Source: Lepidostoma basale
Lineage: Eukaryota > Arthropoda > Insecta > Trichoptera > Lepidostomatidae
Direction of reading: 5' to 3'
DNA: 64,000 nucleotides
Assembly: GCA_022606425.2 (NCBI GenBank)
Contig: JAHDVF020001050.1
Span: forward strand, 682,001-746,000
The notes below the pieces were generated by a model. That model was not told the origin of the DNA. It did not search any database and saw only the letters and a list, made by a program, of their open reading frames with translations. The position numbers and the translations under genes were made by a program. Below, piece by piece: positions 26,401-36,360 of this stretch. Position 1 is the stretch's first letter. The number at the start of each line of letters is the position of its first letter.

Positions 26401-27714
26401 CGCCCCCCAGTGGGCGATAAAGCTTTCCACGGGGCGATAGCGGGTCCAAAGATAAAGGGGGGGTATCGAGGCAGCCAACGGGGGCAGCCGTGGCGAATGT
26501 AATTGAATAAATAATAATGCAATATTTGGAAAATACTATTGTCATGAATAAACAATATAAGGAGCTCTAAACATAGACATTTCTGATACATTTAATAATC
26601 TTTTTAATTTCAACTTTGTGATTATAAATAGATAATGAATATAAATTTAGAACTACTCAAGACTGCACTGTTTGGTTAGTCTTTTCCTAGTGTATAGTAA
26701 TTGATTATACAATATTAATATTTGGTTTAGCTATTATAGAAGCGGGAGTCAGAAATTATTTACTTGTAAAGAGGGCGGCGGTCCGGAAAAATATTCACAG
26801 ATAGACAAATAAAAAAGTTTTCATATATTGCTGTAGTATAACTGGGACAATATCTTAGCAAAAACAATGTTAAAATAATTTATTGGCTTTTCGATTTAAT
26901 TTAAATACAAAAATATCATAAGACATTTCCTTTACAATTTAATCTTGTGGGTTTAATGAGCTCATAGTGTTAATAATAATGGTGATAGACAGTTTTGGAC
27001 TTTGTGATGTAGGTGCACCAGATTGAAAACCATTTTTAATGATAAAATAATACAAATAACACTGTATAAATATAACAAATATATTAATAATAAATTATGC
27101 ATGCACCGGCACATAAGCACACGCCAAGATCCAATAATGAATGAGTGAGCAATCAATATACCAATTGATTAAACTTTGACCATAAATCAAGATTAAAGAT
27201 GATACTGTGAATTATTTGAAAGACAAGAGTAAAAAAGGTTTGTACAAAAGTGTATCTAAATAATAAAATGAAGTTCTTCAATGATCAATCATCGGGGACA
27301 ATCCGTCATCTATTGCCAAATACTATACTAAAAACTACGGTCGTCACATTGGAGTTAATAATAACCTTTATGAAATAGTCGAGGGGACCGTGACCTACAC
27401 AAGATTGACATCAATTAATATCAATGCACAATATTTTACACATTCTCCACAAAACACAATTTAACCTAACTAAATAAGTAATCCAAATCGGTAACAGATT
27501 CGAGTAAGAATGAAATTAACACATTTTGACAATTTATCAAACTTAAAAAAGACTCCTTTGTATGATAATGTACATTGACATATAGAGGTCTTGTGAGTTA
27601 CACATTGCTGTATTTTTGGTCATCTTAATATAAATAATAAAATAACACTACAAACATTATATAATTCAACAACTTACCTCGCGCACGAACGAAAAACCTA
27701 GCGGCAGCAGCCAT
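17488..27714 (-). CDS. SUCLG1: Succinyl-CoA ligase (ADP/GDP-forming) alpha subunit, mitochondrial
   Basis: Six exons: 27714-27678, 25769-25675, 24863-24597, 22777-22583, 19745-19566 and 17703-17488, joining to 329 residues, the usual family length. The alpha subunit pairs with a beta subunit in the mitochondrial matrix and converts succinyl-CoA to succinate with NTP formation in the TCA cycle. Seen: a short Ala/Arg-rich N-terminus ([12 protein letters not shown]) suited to matrix import; GFTGKQ at 45-50 in the CoA-binding Rossmann part; GPNCPG in exon 4; [12 protein letters not shown] in exon 5; and [17 protein letters not shown] in exon 6, where H282 is the residue phosphorylated in the reaction cycle. 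No frameshifts or stops. Introns carry a head-to-head hammerhead-like palindrome, a dead mariner, a near-intact mariner nested in a LINE, and foldback repeats. The gene is divergent from the oskar-like gene, with about 2 kb between starts. Confidence 0.96.
18018..18200. mobile_element. Penelope-like terminal palindrome
   Basis: Head-to-head arms: TTTTGGGAACATGGGTAA on the left and ACCCAAGACCCCAAAA on the right, with AATCTCTGAAACACTG inside and TTGCTACCAACTGTGAA after it. Same family as 10548 and 38340. It lies in the SUCLG1 intron between exons 5 and 6. Confidence 0.55.
20189..20249 (-). pseudogene. Partner hammerhead unit with G12 changed
   Basis: Mirror image of 20251-20311 on the minus strand, same CTGATGA, stems and GTT, but the GAAA block reads AAAA (T at 20214 on plus). 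G12 is an invariant catalytic residue, so this unit should be dead. This is the strand transcribed with SUCLG1. Confidence 0.7.
20251..20311 (+). ncRNA. Type I hammerhead ribozyme-like motif, intact core
   Basis: Stem I: TTATTATA-C-TGCC (20251-20263) pairs with GGCA-TCAA-TATAATAA (20296-20311), 12 bp with an internal loop. Core CTGATGA 20264-20270. One extra A (20271), then stem II GCTTG-GGTC-CAAGC (20272-20285). GAAA 20286-20289. Minimal stem III C-TA-G (20290-20293), U16.1 = T20294, cleavage base H17 = T20295 (GUU). Only the extra base before stem II departs from consensus. Confidence 0.72.
21471..22555 (+). mobile_element. Degraded mariner element
   Basis: TA at 21469-21470 and 22556-22557; imperfect inverted ends (TTRGGGGTACA...). 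Plus-strand transposase remnants in several frames: EWFQ-lacking N part, [12 protein letters not shown] near 22060, a WDQLGVV block near 22180 and [15 protein letters not shown] near 22315. A deletion and a stop fall between QHDNV and PPYSPD, removing most of the spacing between catalytic residues. Lies in a SUCLG1 intron, opposite strand. Confidence 0.85.
23066..24386 (-). mobile_element. mariner element, nearly intact
   Basis: TA duplications at 23064-23065 and 24387-24388; about 30-bp near-perfect inverted termini (CGAGGTCTGTTCAAAAAGTA). Transposase reads from the family start MDQRIC at 24180 to 23134 with HTH motifs, [19 protein letters not shown] and [11 protein letters not shown], a DD34D triad with correct spacing. 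A single-base loss in a T run near 23220 shifts the last 30 or so residues out of the usual WKK.WHKCI ending. Otherwise open. Lies in the SUCLG1 intron between exons 3 and 4, same strand. Confidence 0.95.
23134..24180 (-). pseudogene. mariner transposase, C-terminal frameshift
   Basis: Cut-and-paste transposase of about 348 residues that binds the terminal repeats and moves the element to TA sites. N-terminal paired-type HTH (about 1-110), linker with the WVP.L-equivalent, then the catalytic domain with Asp in TGDE, HHDN and APCD. The frame is uninterrupted up to about residue 317; after KNDFL the expected CFEDWKKRW is read out of frame. Low divergence suggests recent arrival compared with the other mariners here. 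I chose MDQRIC because it matches the family start; an upstream Met at 24225 is also open. Confidence 0.88.
25180..25325. mobile_element. Foldback repeat family D, hammerhead-derived
   Basis: Head-to-head arms: TTCTAGAAGTTTTATTATA on the left, its complement on the right. Each arm has GAAACATGTCATTCC (plus unit near 25254). Stem II is GCCTT-AAC-AAGGT on plus; the CTGANGA block is degraded to TTGATA. In the SUCLG1 intron between exons 2 and 3. Relatives: 31500-31660 and tails at 31057, 33750, 34205 and 43587. Confidence 0.7.
25973..26365 (+). repeat. LINE-A fragment
   Basis: Encodes [28 protein letters not shown] and IMKGTL with decayed frames, then the shared 3' end. Confidence 0.75.
26385..26500. 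repeat. GC-rich transposon-end-like sequence
   Basis: GGTTCCTAAAGGGGGTACC with a GGGGGTACCGCCCCCC near-palindrome in otherwise AT-rich intron. It looks like a DNA transposon terminus; class not determined. Confidence 0.4.
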
Positions 27715-29686
27715 TTTTGTAGTATTTGTTCTCCTTTTAAAAAATTACGTCAAATGAAGTAACAGAGTTTGCGTAGAAAAACTATCGAATACAGATGGGC
27801 AACTAAACACTGCTTTAATCGATATTATAAAATTCGATTACTTATCAAGGCAGTCAAGCCACATTCAAATTCCCAATTATTAAAATGATTATAATCGTTA
27901 ATAACGATTTTTTTTTATATTTCGAATACTGAATGTGCCGTATTACGAATATTTATATTGATAAAATAGGATTTAATTTGTCATATACCGACATTCGAAA
28001 AAAAAAATCACGTACGAGTACAAAGATTACAAAGAAATTACTCCATATATCTTTATACATATTATTAAACTATAAATCAGATATTGTAAACGTAGATTAG
28101 TATAGTAAAATTATCAATTTAATTATCACAAAAGAAAATATCATATATTAGCTGAAACTTTGCAATGCGTGTAACAAAACAAAATATAAAAAATTGTGTT
28201 ATTTATTGATCATAGCTGGGCGATAAGTTTTTCACTAAGGAATCACGTGGGGTAAGCGTGGAGTGTGACTATCGCAATATCGCAATAGTACCGAAAATTG
28301 GTACGCTAATATATATAACTTTGTTTACAGGGTAGCTCTCAGCATCAAGCAAGGCTCCTTTGTGGTCGTAGTCTAAAGAGTTTAGATAAAGTAAGAAAAA
28401 ATAATTTCATTTCTTCGAATATCATATGAATCATGAAATATACCCTGAATCATGAAAGTGGCTTATTTTCATTATTATTTACTAGTAAGTTATATTAACA
28501 TTTGGAAAGTCCGCCACACACTTAAACTGTTATCAGACGCAGTGGCGGTCATTTTTTCAGTTCCTCTTTTGAACATCCTAGGCCTATCCTCCGTCTAACC
28601 GGAAGTTGCACTAGTTGGTTTAATATTGATAGCAAACCATAATTATTAGACCAATATATTTTTAAATAATCTTGATCCCATTTTTTCCACGGTGACCCAA
28701 AATAATTTAAAGTTAAAAAATAAGTTTTTATTTAATTCAGAGGTAGGAGTCTCTCTTAATTTATGGAATGCAATTAAATTTTAATGAAAACCCTTTCTTT
28801 GAATAAATTTAAATATATCATATATGAGTGACGTGTTTTGTCATATTAGGGCAATATTTAATAATTGTAAAGGTGTTTTATGAACAAACAAACTTTTTGT
28901 GACCGGTTTTTCCAGAATCGTGAATATTCAATATTTGATTTATTTGATCGTGCCACGTTTTCCTCGTTTTTCCTCTATTTCTGGTTCCATTTACGTCGTT
29001 AACATATAATTTTTTTTTAACATTCTTTCTTCATTCATTCTTTCCATATGTCTAAACCATCTTAATGATCCTTTCATTATTTTGTTCATAACACCATCAT
29101 TCGCACCGCATTCACTTCTTATATTTTCATTCGACACTTTATCATACACAGAGTATCCACACATTCTTCTAATATATCTCATTTCCACTGCATTTATTCT
29201 ACTTTCATCCTTCTTTTGCCAGTTCCATGCTTCGCTTCCATACATAAGGTGTTAAAAAAAATTGATAATATCGATGATGTTAACTAAAAACGATTATTCA
29301 TCGTACCATCCTTATGGTAAAATATTGCCAGTCTTAAAAAAATGTTTTTATATGTACATCTGATAAGTTTATAGTCTACAAAAAATTTGAACTGAATAGC
29401 TTGAATAATTAAAAATTATAGCGGGAATATTGAAAAATTTCCGCCGGTTTTTATATCTTTGTTACCAACTTCTTGGCGATATGGCCATCCGGAGACTGTA
29501 TTGAACGGATATTTTGGACTCGTTTTTTCAAAATACAAATAATAATAAACTTGTTCAATTCTGTGCTGTGTTTTGAATTACTTTTCAAAGTTTGACTTCA
29601 ACCACTTTTCATAGTTTGACAGTGTCTATAAAATTTTTAATTGTGTAATCTACATTTAAAAACAATCTTATTTGATTTTAAAAAAA
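27715..29686. other. Divergent intergenic region SUCLG1/oskar-like
   Basis: Shared upstream region of two divergent genes, AT-rich, with a LINE-A fragment at 28910-29245. No promoter motif could be assigned with confidence. Confidence 0.5.
28910..29245 (-). repeat. LINE-A fragment, best-preserved C-terminal frame
   Basis: Minus strand 29245-28991 is open for 84 codons: [53 protein letters not shown]. This is the region after the RT domain of a non-LTR retrotransposon. Confidence 0.82.
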
Positions 29687-32600
29687 ATGGATGAATCAAC
29701 ATTAAAAGCTTGCATTATGTCCAGGAAAGGCGGTGTTCCAATTAATGAACTCAATAGTAAGTGCAACACACGCCTAAATGTTTCCAGTCGCCTAAATGTT
29801 TTTCGTTTGTAATGTCTCATTTGTGTATCATGTATAAATAAATAAACGCAAAATGTCGAAATCGACAAGCGATATATCTAGTTAAATTGTTGCGTTGAAG
29901 TTAAAAGTAAATGCGCAAACCCGTATAGTTTTAATTAACTTGCTGTTTTAATATGGTTTGTTTCGTATTCTTTCGGATGAGATGGCGTTTTTTTTTTTTT
30001 GCATTTGGTTAAATGAATAAATAAAGCAGTTACTAAGATGTAATAACGTGTATGTGAATCATAAGATCCTACTGGAATTCTATAAATCTAAACAAAAAGG
30101 TTTAATTTATACTTTAGTTTGTACTGGCCCTTATTTATGGAAGTGAAGCATAGAGCTGGGAAAACGATTAAAGAATAAATGCAGTAGAAATAAGATCTCT
30201 TAGATAAATGAGTTGTAAATCTATAAATAATAGAATGTCAAATCCAAATATAAGAAAGTGAATGCAGTGCAAATGAAAGTCTTGTGAACAAAATAATGAA
30301 TGGGTCATTATTGATGGTTTGGACACATGGAAATAAAGAATGGTAAAGTATATGTAAACAACGCAAACAGAACTAGAAATAGAGGAAGACTGAGAAAAAC
30401 GAGGCATAATCAAGTCGATCAAATATAAATTTTCAACCATGTGAGGTGTGACAAATTGACATGTGTGCATGTGTATGAATATTGAGGAAGCGAGAGAAGT
30501 ATGTCAGGAAAGAACAGTGTGGCAGTCCATTTTTTCTGCCTACCCCTTGGAAGAGACGGCGTGATGGTTTATTAGTTAGTTTAGATTGTTATTAATAACA
30601 TTATTTATTTTCCAGGTGATTATAAAATGCTAGTTGGGGAAAACATAGATTTTAAAAAAGCAGGGTTTTCATCTCTGGAGGCTTGCTTGTTGTCGGTGAA
30701 GGGGGTGGCCATCCAGAAGGGTATGGTGAGTTGCGCCTGCCCCGAGACAGCTCACATCCAGACCATGATCAACAAACAAAAGGACGGTCGGCCCCCGCGC
30801 AAACATTTGAAAAAAACACTTATCAATGTCGCACCGTTTCCTTACAGTAAGGTGGGTGAAGAACTATGAATTATTAACCGCTGTAAGAAAATGATTCTTT
30901 TGACTTTCTTGAGAGATAATCAAAGTGAACCCTATATTTTCCTTTCTTTTATGCCTTAGAAAATGTTTGTAATGTCTTTTGAGAAAATAAACTGATTTGA
31001 TTTGATTTGAAAAAAACATATTTATATATGTTTCCCCTTTCTGGGATGTGTCTTCCATAAATTATAATAAAACTTCTAGAAAACAGACATTTTCCATTTG
31101 TAAATTAGAATTACACTTTGTATTTTAACGACACTTTATTTATTTTATTGCAGACATGTTTCGGCTGTAACCCAATCTTTTTCGATGCAAAAGTTTTACA
31201 ATTTAAAGTAATATACTTAGAAAATTTAAAATAACTTTATTTAATCCACAAAATATTAAAAATAAATTAAAAAACACGACATGTTTCGGAGGATACTTCC
31301 ATCTTCAGGTGTAAAAATATAATAAAAACTAAACAAAGAAAGACTAATATAAAAAACGCATTTAAAATTCGATATAAAAAAAGTTATTTTTAATTTCCTA
31401 AGTATATTACTATGGAATTCCACAGTGCTAATATGCCTTAGCTTTCAATAAGTCCATTTAAAGGATTTATTGTTTCTTGAACAATGATGTAAAACTCCAT
31501 ATTAAATAATTAATAGAAGTTTTATTATATTTTATGGGAATGACATGTTTCACCCTTCTAAGGCATTATCAAATGACATTTGATGCCTTAGAGGGGCGAA
31601 ACATGTCATTCCCATAAAATATAATAAAACTTCTAGAAAATTGACATTTTCATTCGTATTAACAATTTAAAGTAGTTTAAAGATTTAACGAATATAAAAA
31701 TTATTCATCGAAAAAAAATATTTCACAGCCGAAACGTATCTGTGACAAGAAAAACGAAGTGTATTATTTAATTATGAATCCACAACACTAAGGGAAGGTG
31801 AATATAGAAGAGATTATTTTGTTACAGCCACAACAGGGTCTGTTAAAACGGAAACTGGAGCCTGAGCTGGAGCTGCCCTCGAAACGCCTCCCTCCCCGGT
31901 CGGGGTCTCAATCCCCCAAGCCCTGTTCCTCTGAGGAGCTGGCCGCCTGGCTAGGCCCACATTTGTCAGAGTGGGCACACCGAGACGTGTACAACCCCAC
32001 CAATCAGCTGTACAACCTGGTTTTCGCTCTATGCCAACTTCTTGGGCAGTGCAACGGCCTGACCCGCCTGGATCAGCTCATAAAGGGAGACTCTATCTGG
32101 AGGGAGATACAGCAATCCAAGGCCAATGCTCATTTATACAGGTGATATTTTTCTTTTCACAGATTAAGACAATAACATATTTATTAGAGTATTATTTACA
32201 ACTCAAGGGGCATATTAATTGTAGAACTAACTAACTAACCGTCATGTTGACTGTCTGAAGAGGCAGAAAGAATGGACCGCTTCACAGTTCTTTCCTGACA
32301 TACTTCTCTCGATGCCTCAACATTCATACATCGTCTCATGTCACGTGGCCGACATTTAATATTTGATTGATTTGATTGTGCCACGTTTTCTTTGGTCTTC
32401 CTTTATTTTTAGTTCCGTTTTTGTTATTTACCATTCTTTCTTCATTACATAACATAACATTTTCTTATATTTGCCTTTGAAACTCTATCATATACAGAAT
32501 TATCACACACTCGTCTAAGAGATCTCATTTCTACTGCATTTATTCTACTTGCATCCTTCTTTTGCCAGTTTCTTACTTCACTTCCATACATAAAGGTCGG

Positions 32601-35600
32601 TATAAGAAAACCATTGTGAACTGAATAATTTTTACATTCCGTTATAACTATTATTTTTTATTTTGCAAAGAAATATTATGTAGAAATAAAAATATGTATC
32701 ATATTATGAATTTAGAGTATCCACCTTGACTCGGGTACTTTACTAATTCCTTTTAATATACGTTTGTATGAAGCACTTAATTTGTGGTGTGGCATTATTA
32801 AAAACAATATTAACACCCTTTTACTAGTTTTTACACCACTTTCTTTTTGATGTTAGAACCAACCAGTTTCGCTTGTTACAAAAGAGACTAATTTAAAAAA
32901 TCAGAGAACAACACAATACAATATAAAAATATGAAATGAGGGGAGAAGGAATAAGAAACACCACGTGTGTGTACATAGTCAATTAGTATGGAAGAACGGT
33001 GAGTTAGGGCATCAGGGAAATAACAATGGAGACTTTTTAATTAATAATCTAGTGGCATGGAGGCAAGTTCAATTTTAAAGGATTAAAATTAATAAAAACA
33101 GGGAACATGGCTAAAATGGGGCTATAGAAAAATTAAGTCTGGTGGACAATTAATATTATGGGCAAATTATTATTTAGGGCTTTCTTTATTTCTATTTCCT
33201 TTTATTTATCTCAATTATTTTTAGTTACGTCTAGTTTATTTGAAGTATATAATAAAAAAAGTACATTTTTATCTTATTTCTTCCACTATAATTATTACTG
33301 TGACTGGTTTTGTTGTCATCATTGCTGTTTTATAAATAATTCAAATTATTTTTAGCTTGCAATTCTGAAATGTTAGTATTTAACTTATACTTGGATCAGC
33401 GCGAAGTCAACCTTCTGCCTGTTTGGCTACACGGTGCTGGGGGACAGCTGCGCGCTGGACCTGGCGCACCGCTACGGCCGCCTGCGCGGGGAGCTCTCCA
33501 CGTGTGTGCGGGGGCTCAGCCTGCAGGGGGCCGAGAAGAGGCTCACCCGATACGTCCACTCCCCGCAACTCATCATCGCGTGCGGCATGTCGGACATCTA
33601 CGCTGTAAGTCTACTAATAGGAATGTTTTTCATTTACAAGATCCAATGTTCTTAACAATTCTCTAATGACCTGCAATATAAACTTGTCCTGTCAAACCTT
33701 TGAGAGTATGATAAAATATCAACATGTTTTCACATTTAATAATCCTCTAGTAAGATGAAACATGACACTCCTATAAAATATAATTAAAGTTCAATCAATA
33801 TCAAATATTTAATAAGGAATTATACATAACTGTTGAAGCAAACATCAATACATTAATATAGATACTCTAAGTCCCCTCTCTGACCCATTGCGGGAATGAC
33901 ACTCCGAGACAGAGTGAGAAATTCCGAAATAAGGAAAATCAGCAATTTCGAAGATGTTGTGCGATGGGGAAGACTGAGAAGACGTTACTGGAGAAAGCAT
34001 GTTCTGAAAGAGTGATAAGTAAAGCACCAAATAAAATCCCAACAGGCAATCGACCTCCAGGAAAACCACCCAAAAGATGAGGGGACAGTTTAACATCTAG
34101 ATCCCAGGAACAGGCTCTGAGAAATAACAGGACACAGTCCTAAATAAAACAGAAGAAGAAAAATATTTGGATTAACCTTTATTATTCTACATATATTTAG
34201 GAGGTTTTAACTGCAAGGTGTTTTCTGTTTTCTAGAAGTTTTATTTTATTTTATGAGAATGATATATTTCACCTTACTATCCCTAATCTGCTACCCTTTC
34301 AAATGTAGCAAGAATCAAACGCATTGCTGTTTATATAACTGAGCTAATGGAGCAGAATACGGTACTTAAGGTAATTGATGTGGCTTAATACACTGTCCAC
34401 GTTATAATATATTATTTGTTCTTATGATTGGGTGCAGATAGAATTATATACTATTGATTAAAAAAATCAGTTCATCATGATTATGTATAGATGATTTAGT
34501 ATTTTAATGGGACAGAATATATTCATGGACAGTACAAAAGAATAAATGAAGGAAATAAGTTAAGTATATGATTGTGAATGTGATGGAATAGGGTAGGCCG
34601 GTGGCGTGGGTGATATCGGGGATGCGCCAGCTGCTGCTGTACGCCCTGCTGATGGGCGTGCGCCCCCTGGTGTGCAACTTTCCGCCGTCCCCGCTTGACT
34701 ACTGCAACTACAACATCCTTGTGATCAACCTCTGGCTCACTACGCTGCCCTGCATCACCATGGTGGACCTATACTCGCAGTTCTTCTCGCGCAGTGGCCA
34801 CATCAACACAAGCCTCTTCCAATCGTGAGTGAATCTCTCCCAATTTTATTTCCCCAAGATATGAGAAATGTGCTAGTGTTGTGTGATGCTGCATAGTTAA
34901 GATTTCACAATACTGCTACTAGAAAATGGCTACGTTTGCAGTCCAAAAAAAATGTTGATACCGGTGCAGACTATAGGTTTGCAGTAAATATTTGAATGTA
35001 TCTTATTAATCTTTTTACTACTAAATTGTGCGTAATGTTATGATGAACTGGGACTATCTGTCTGAGCTGTAAATCTAATCAGCCCCACAATGTGGGTTGA
35101 TATTTTTTTACTGTTTTTTTTAGACAAGCAAACAATTTTATAATAAGTTATTACGTGTATAAAATAAAATAACACTGTATATTAACCGTGGAATTTTAAT
35201 TATGTGGTGGCGATGGCAATGGGCTGGACATATAGCAAGACAGGGCAATACCCGATGGGCATCCAGAATACTTCAGTGGAGGCCTTGGACAAAGAAAATG
35301 AGTGTCGGAAGGCCACCTAAAAGATGGACTGACGATATTGCCCGAATAGGGACAAGTGGAAGAAAATGGAAGAGGCCTATATTCAGCAGTGGAGGGAAGT
35401 GACGTCCTTCGTGGCTCAGTGGTAAGAGCTCCGACTTCCATTCTCAAGGTTCCGGGTTCGATTCCCGGCGATGGCAGTGTGATTTTTACACTGTCATTGG
35501 TCTGGTGTAGAATTTACGTGACAATAAAATGGCGATAGATTGGCTACCTATCACATGTCATGAGAATCAATATAATAGCTAAAATAAATTGTATACAGTA

Positions 35601-36032
35601 ATTGGGTTCAAACGACCTGTTGCATACAAGGAGAAAAAAAAAAGAAAAAAAAGATGGCTGAAGAAGAAGATGAAAAGAATTTTACTTATTCGCAAGCTGC
35701 ATCGGGGCAGGGCAATATAAAAAACTAAATTATTGGAACCCCATAGTCTATATGTTCATGTTAATCTGTATTTTTATATCACCCTGATGAAGACGGGAAA
35801 AAGGAAACTACTTGGCATACTTACAATTCTGTGGTTTATTTATGTATTATTTTATTTTATAAATGTAATAATTTAAAATGTCTAAACACAAAGTGAGTGT
35901 TTCATATGAAATTCTAACTATTTTATTTTTAGGCGCCCCCTGACCTCCCCCGAAGGCTATCGGTACTACCTGTGGAGCCCGGCTGGCCAGGAGCTGGTCA
36001 TCAGTACCATTGGGCAATATGTCCAACAATAA
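29687..36032 (+). CDS. osk: Oskar-like protein (LOTUS domain plus OSK SGNH-like domain)
   Basis: Exons 29687-29756, 30616-30851, 31828-32141, 33400-33604, 34592-34824 and 35933-36032 join in frame to 385 residues. Residues about 1-60 form a LOTUS/OST-HTH domain (GGVPINELNSDY, then a GFSSLEACL helix), the Vasa-binding module of germ-plasm proteins. Residues about 100-205 are a low-similarity linker with a KRKLEPELELPSKR patch. Residues about 207-385 resemble an SGNH hydrolase: LFGYTVLGDS for block I, ACGMSDI for block III and LWSPAG for block V. The catalytic positions are changed (block I GDS reads GYT; the block V His is W367), as in Oskar's OSK domain, which binds RNA rather than hydrolysing esters. 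LOTUS then OSK in one protein is the Oskar architecture. There is no Long-Oskar-type N-terminal extension. Intron 2 holds several foldback repeats. Another LOTUS protein is possible, but the pseudo-SGNH tail argues for Oskar. Confidence 0.82.
30120..30592 (+). repeat. LINE-A fragment in oskar-like intron 1
   Basis: GGAAGTGAAGCATAGAGC..., a VSNPNIRK-like segment, and the shared end GACGGCGTGATGGTT. Ends just 23 bp before the exon 2 acceptor. Confidence 0.75.
30955..31016 (+). repeat. 3' end of a GATTT-tailed retroposon
   Basis: AATGTTTGTAATGTCTTTTG then (TGATT)n tail, identical over about 55 bp to 63385-63443. Microsatellite tails like this mark some LINE and SINE families. Confidence 0.65.
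31130..31245 (-). repeat. Related hammerhead-like retroelement end
   Basis: Minus strand shows GCATCG...GATTGG...CAGCC, GAAACATGTC, TGCAAT: GAAA, a self-complementary ACATGT, GTC and stem I bases GCA/TGC, but a degraded CTGANGA block. Confidence 0.5.
31274..31312 (-). ncRNA. Type I hammerhead ribozyme-like motif, canonical core
   Basis: Minus strand: ACAC (31312-31309), CTGAAGA (31308-31302; position 7 is free in the consensus), extra T (31301), stem II GGA-AGTATCC-TCC (31300-31288), GAAA (31287-31284), C-AT-G (31283-31280), T31279, C31278 (GUC cleavage), then GTGT (31277-31274) pairing with ACAC. All invariant core bases present; stems are short. Lies in oskar-like intron 2, antisense to the gene. 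Confidence 0.65.
31500..31660. mobile_element. Foldback repeat family D, copy 2
   Basis: Arms at 31504-31575 and 31580-31645 share TATGGGAATGACATGTTTC. The minus unit reads TTGATAA, T, GCCTT-AGA-AGGGT, GAAA, CATG, TC: two core changes (C3, G8). The plus unit has lost bases in the same block. In oskar-like intron 2. Confidence 0.68.
32222..32600 (-). repeat. LINE-A fragment
   Basis: Begins AACTAACTAACCGTCATG and continues through the same tail and RT C-terminal remnant in minus orientation, in oskar-like intron 3. Confidence 0.75.
33750..33795 (+). repeat. Family D tail fragment
   Basis: GATGAAACATGACACTCC followed by ATAAAATATAAT, a diverged half-unit of the 25180 palindrome. Confidence 0.45.
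33870..34150 (+). repeat. LINE-B remnant
   Basis: Encodes RDRVRNSEIRKISNFEDVVRWGRLR with later frame breaks, the C-terminal part of a non-LTR retrotransposon, in oskar-like intron 4. Confidence 0.6.
34930..35115. repeat. Partial piggyBac-like MITE
   Basis: Shares GAATGTATCTTATTAATC, TTACTACTAAATTG and TGTCTGAGCTGTAAAT with 1068-1270; the TTAA ends are not kept. Confidence 0.55.
35199..35400 (+). repeat. LINE-B 3' fragment
   Basis: Encodes WQWAGHIARQGNTRW, VGRPPKRWTDD, then the PIFSSGG end, a recognisable non-LTR ORF terminus; the SINE follows at once. Confidence 0.75.
35404..35655 (+). mobile_element. tRNA-derived SINE, copy 2
   Basis: Box A TGGCTCAGTGG (35412-35422) and box B GGTTCGATTCC (35455-35465) at tRNA spacing, a 150-bp body with ACCTATCACATGTCAT shared with 2030-2235, and an A-rich end from about 35630. 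In oskar-like intron 5. Confidence 0.85.
35690..35915 (+). repeat. Diverged copy of the 20145 hammerhead palindrome
   Basis: ACCCTGATGAAGACGGG, GGAAACTACTTGGCATAC and AAAATGTCTAAACACAAAG match 20260-20400. Stem II no longer pairs and GTT reads CTT. It ends about 20 bp before the oskar-like exon 6 acceptor. Confidence 0.7.
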
Positions 36033-36254
36033 ACACATCCGAGGACCTTCTTCTACCAACAGCGCTTGTGTTCATATTCCATACAGTATTTAGATTTTTT
36101 TCATTTCTAGCAAAAGGGGTCTTTCATTTACATTTGATCAGTGCTTGTACTTCCTTCTCCTGATTATCCTCAACTAGATTTGAACAATATAATACAAGCT
36201 GTTTGTATAAAGATAGATATATTGTTAAATAATAATTAAATTAAACTTTTTTTT

Positions 36255-36360
36255 AATAACTGCTACTTTTGTCTTTATTTTGACAATGTTTGGCAGCCAG
36301 CCTGGTAAAACTAGTTGTTGTCCAAATAAAGACAAAAGTGGAAGTAGTTATTAAAAATTA
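36255..36360 (+). mobile_element. Hammerhead-like foldback family F, copy 3
   Basis: Arms ACTGCTACTTTTGTCTTTAT and AAAGACAAAAGTGGAAGTAG. Inside, GACAA pairs with TTGTC and AAAAC-TA-GTT takes the place of GAAAC-NN-GTH. The CTGANGA block is degraded. Confidence 0.55.

Noticed and set aside
35404..35480. A tRNA gene (A and B boxes present)
   Set aside because: The cloverleaf does not close and the sequence continues into a body shared with 2030-2235, so it is a SINE head.
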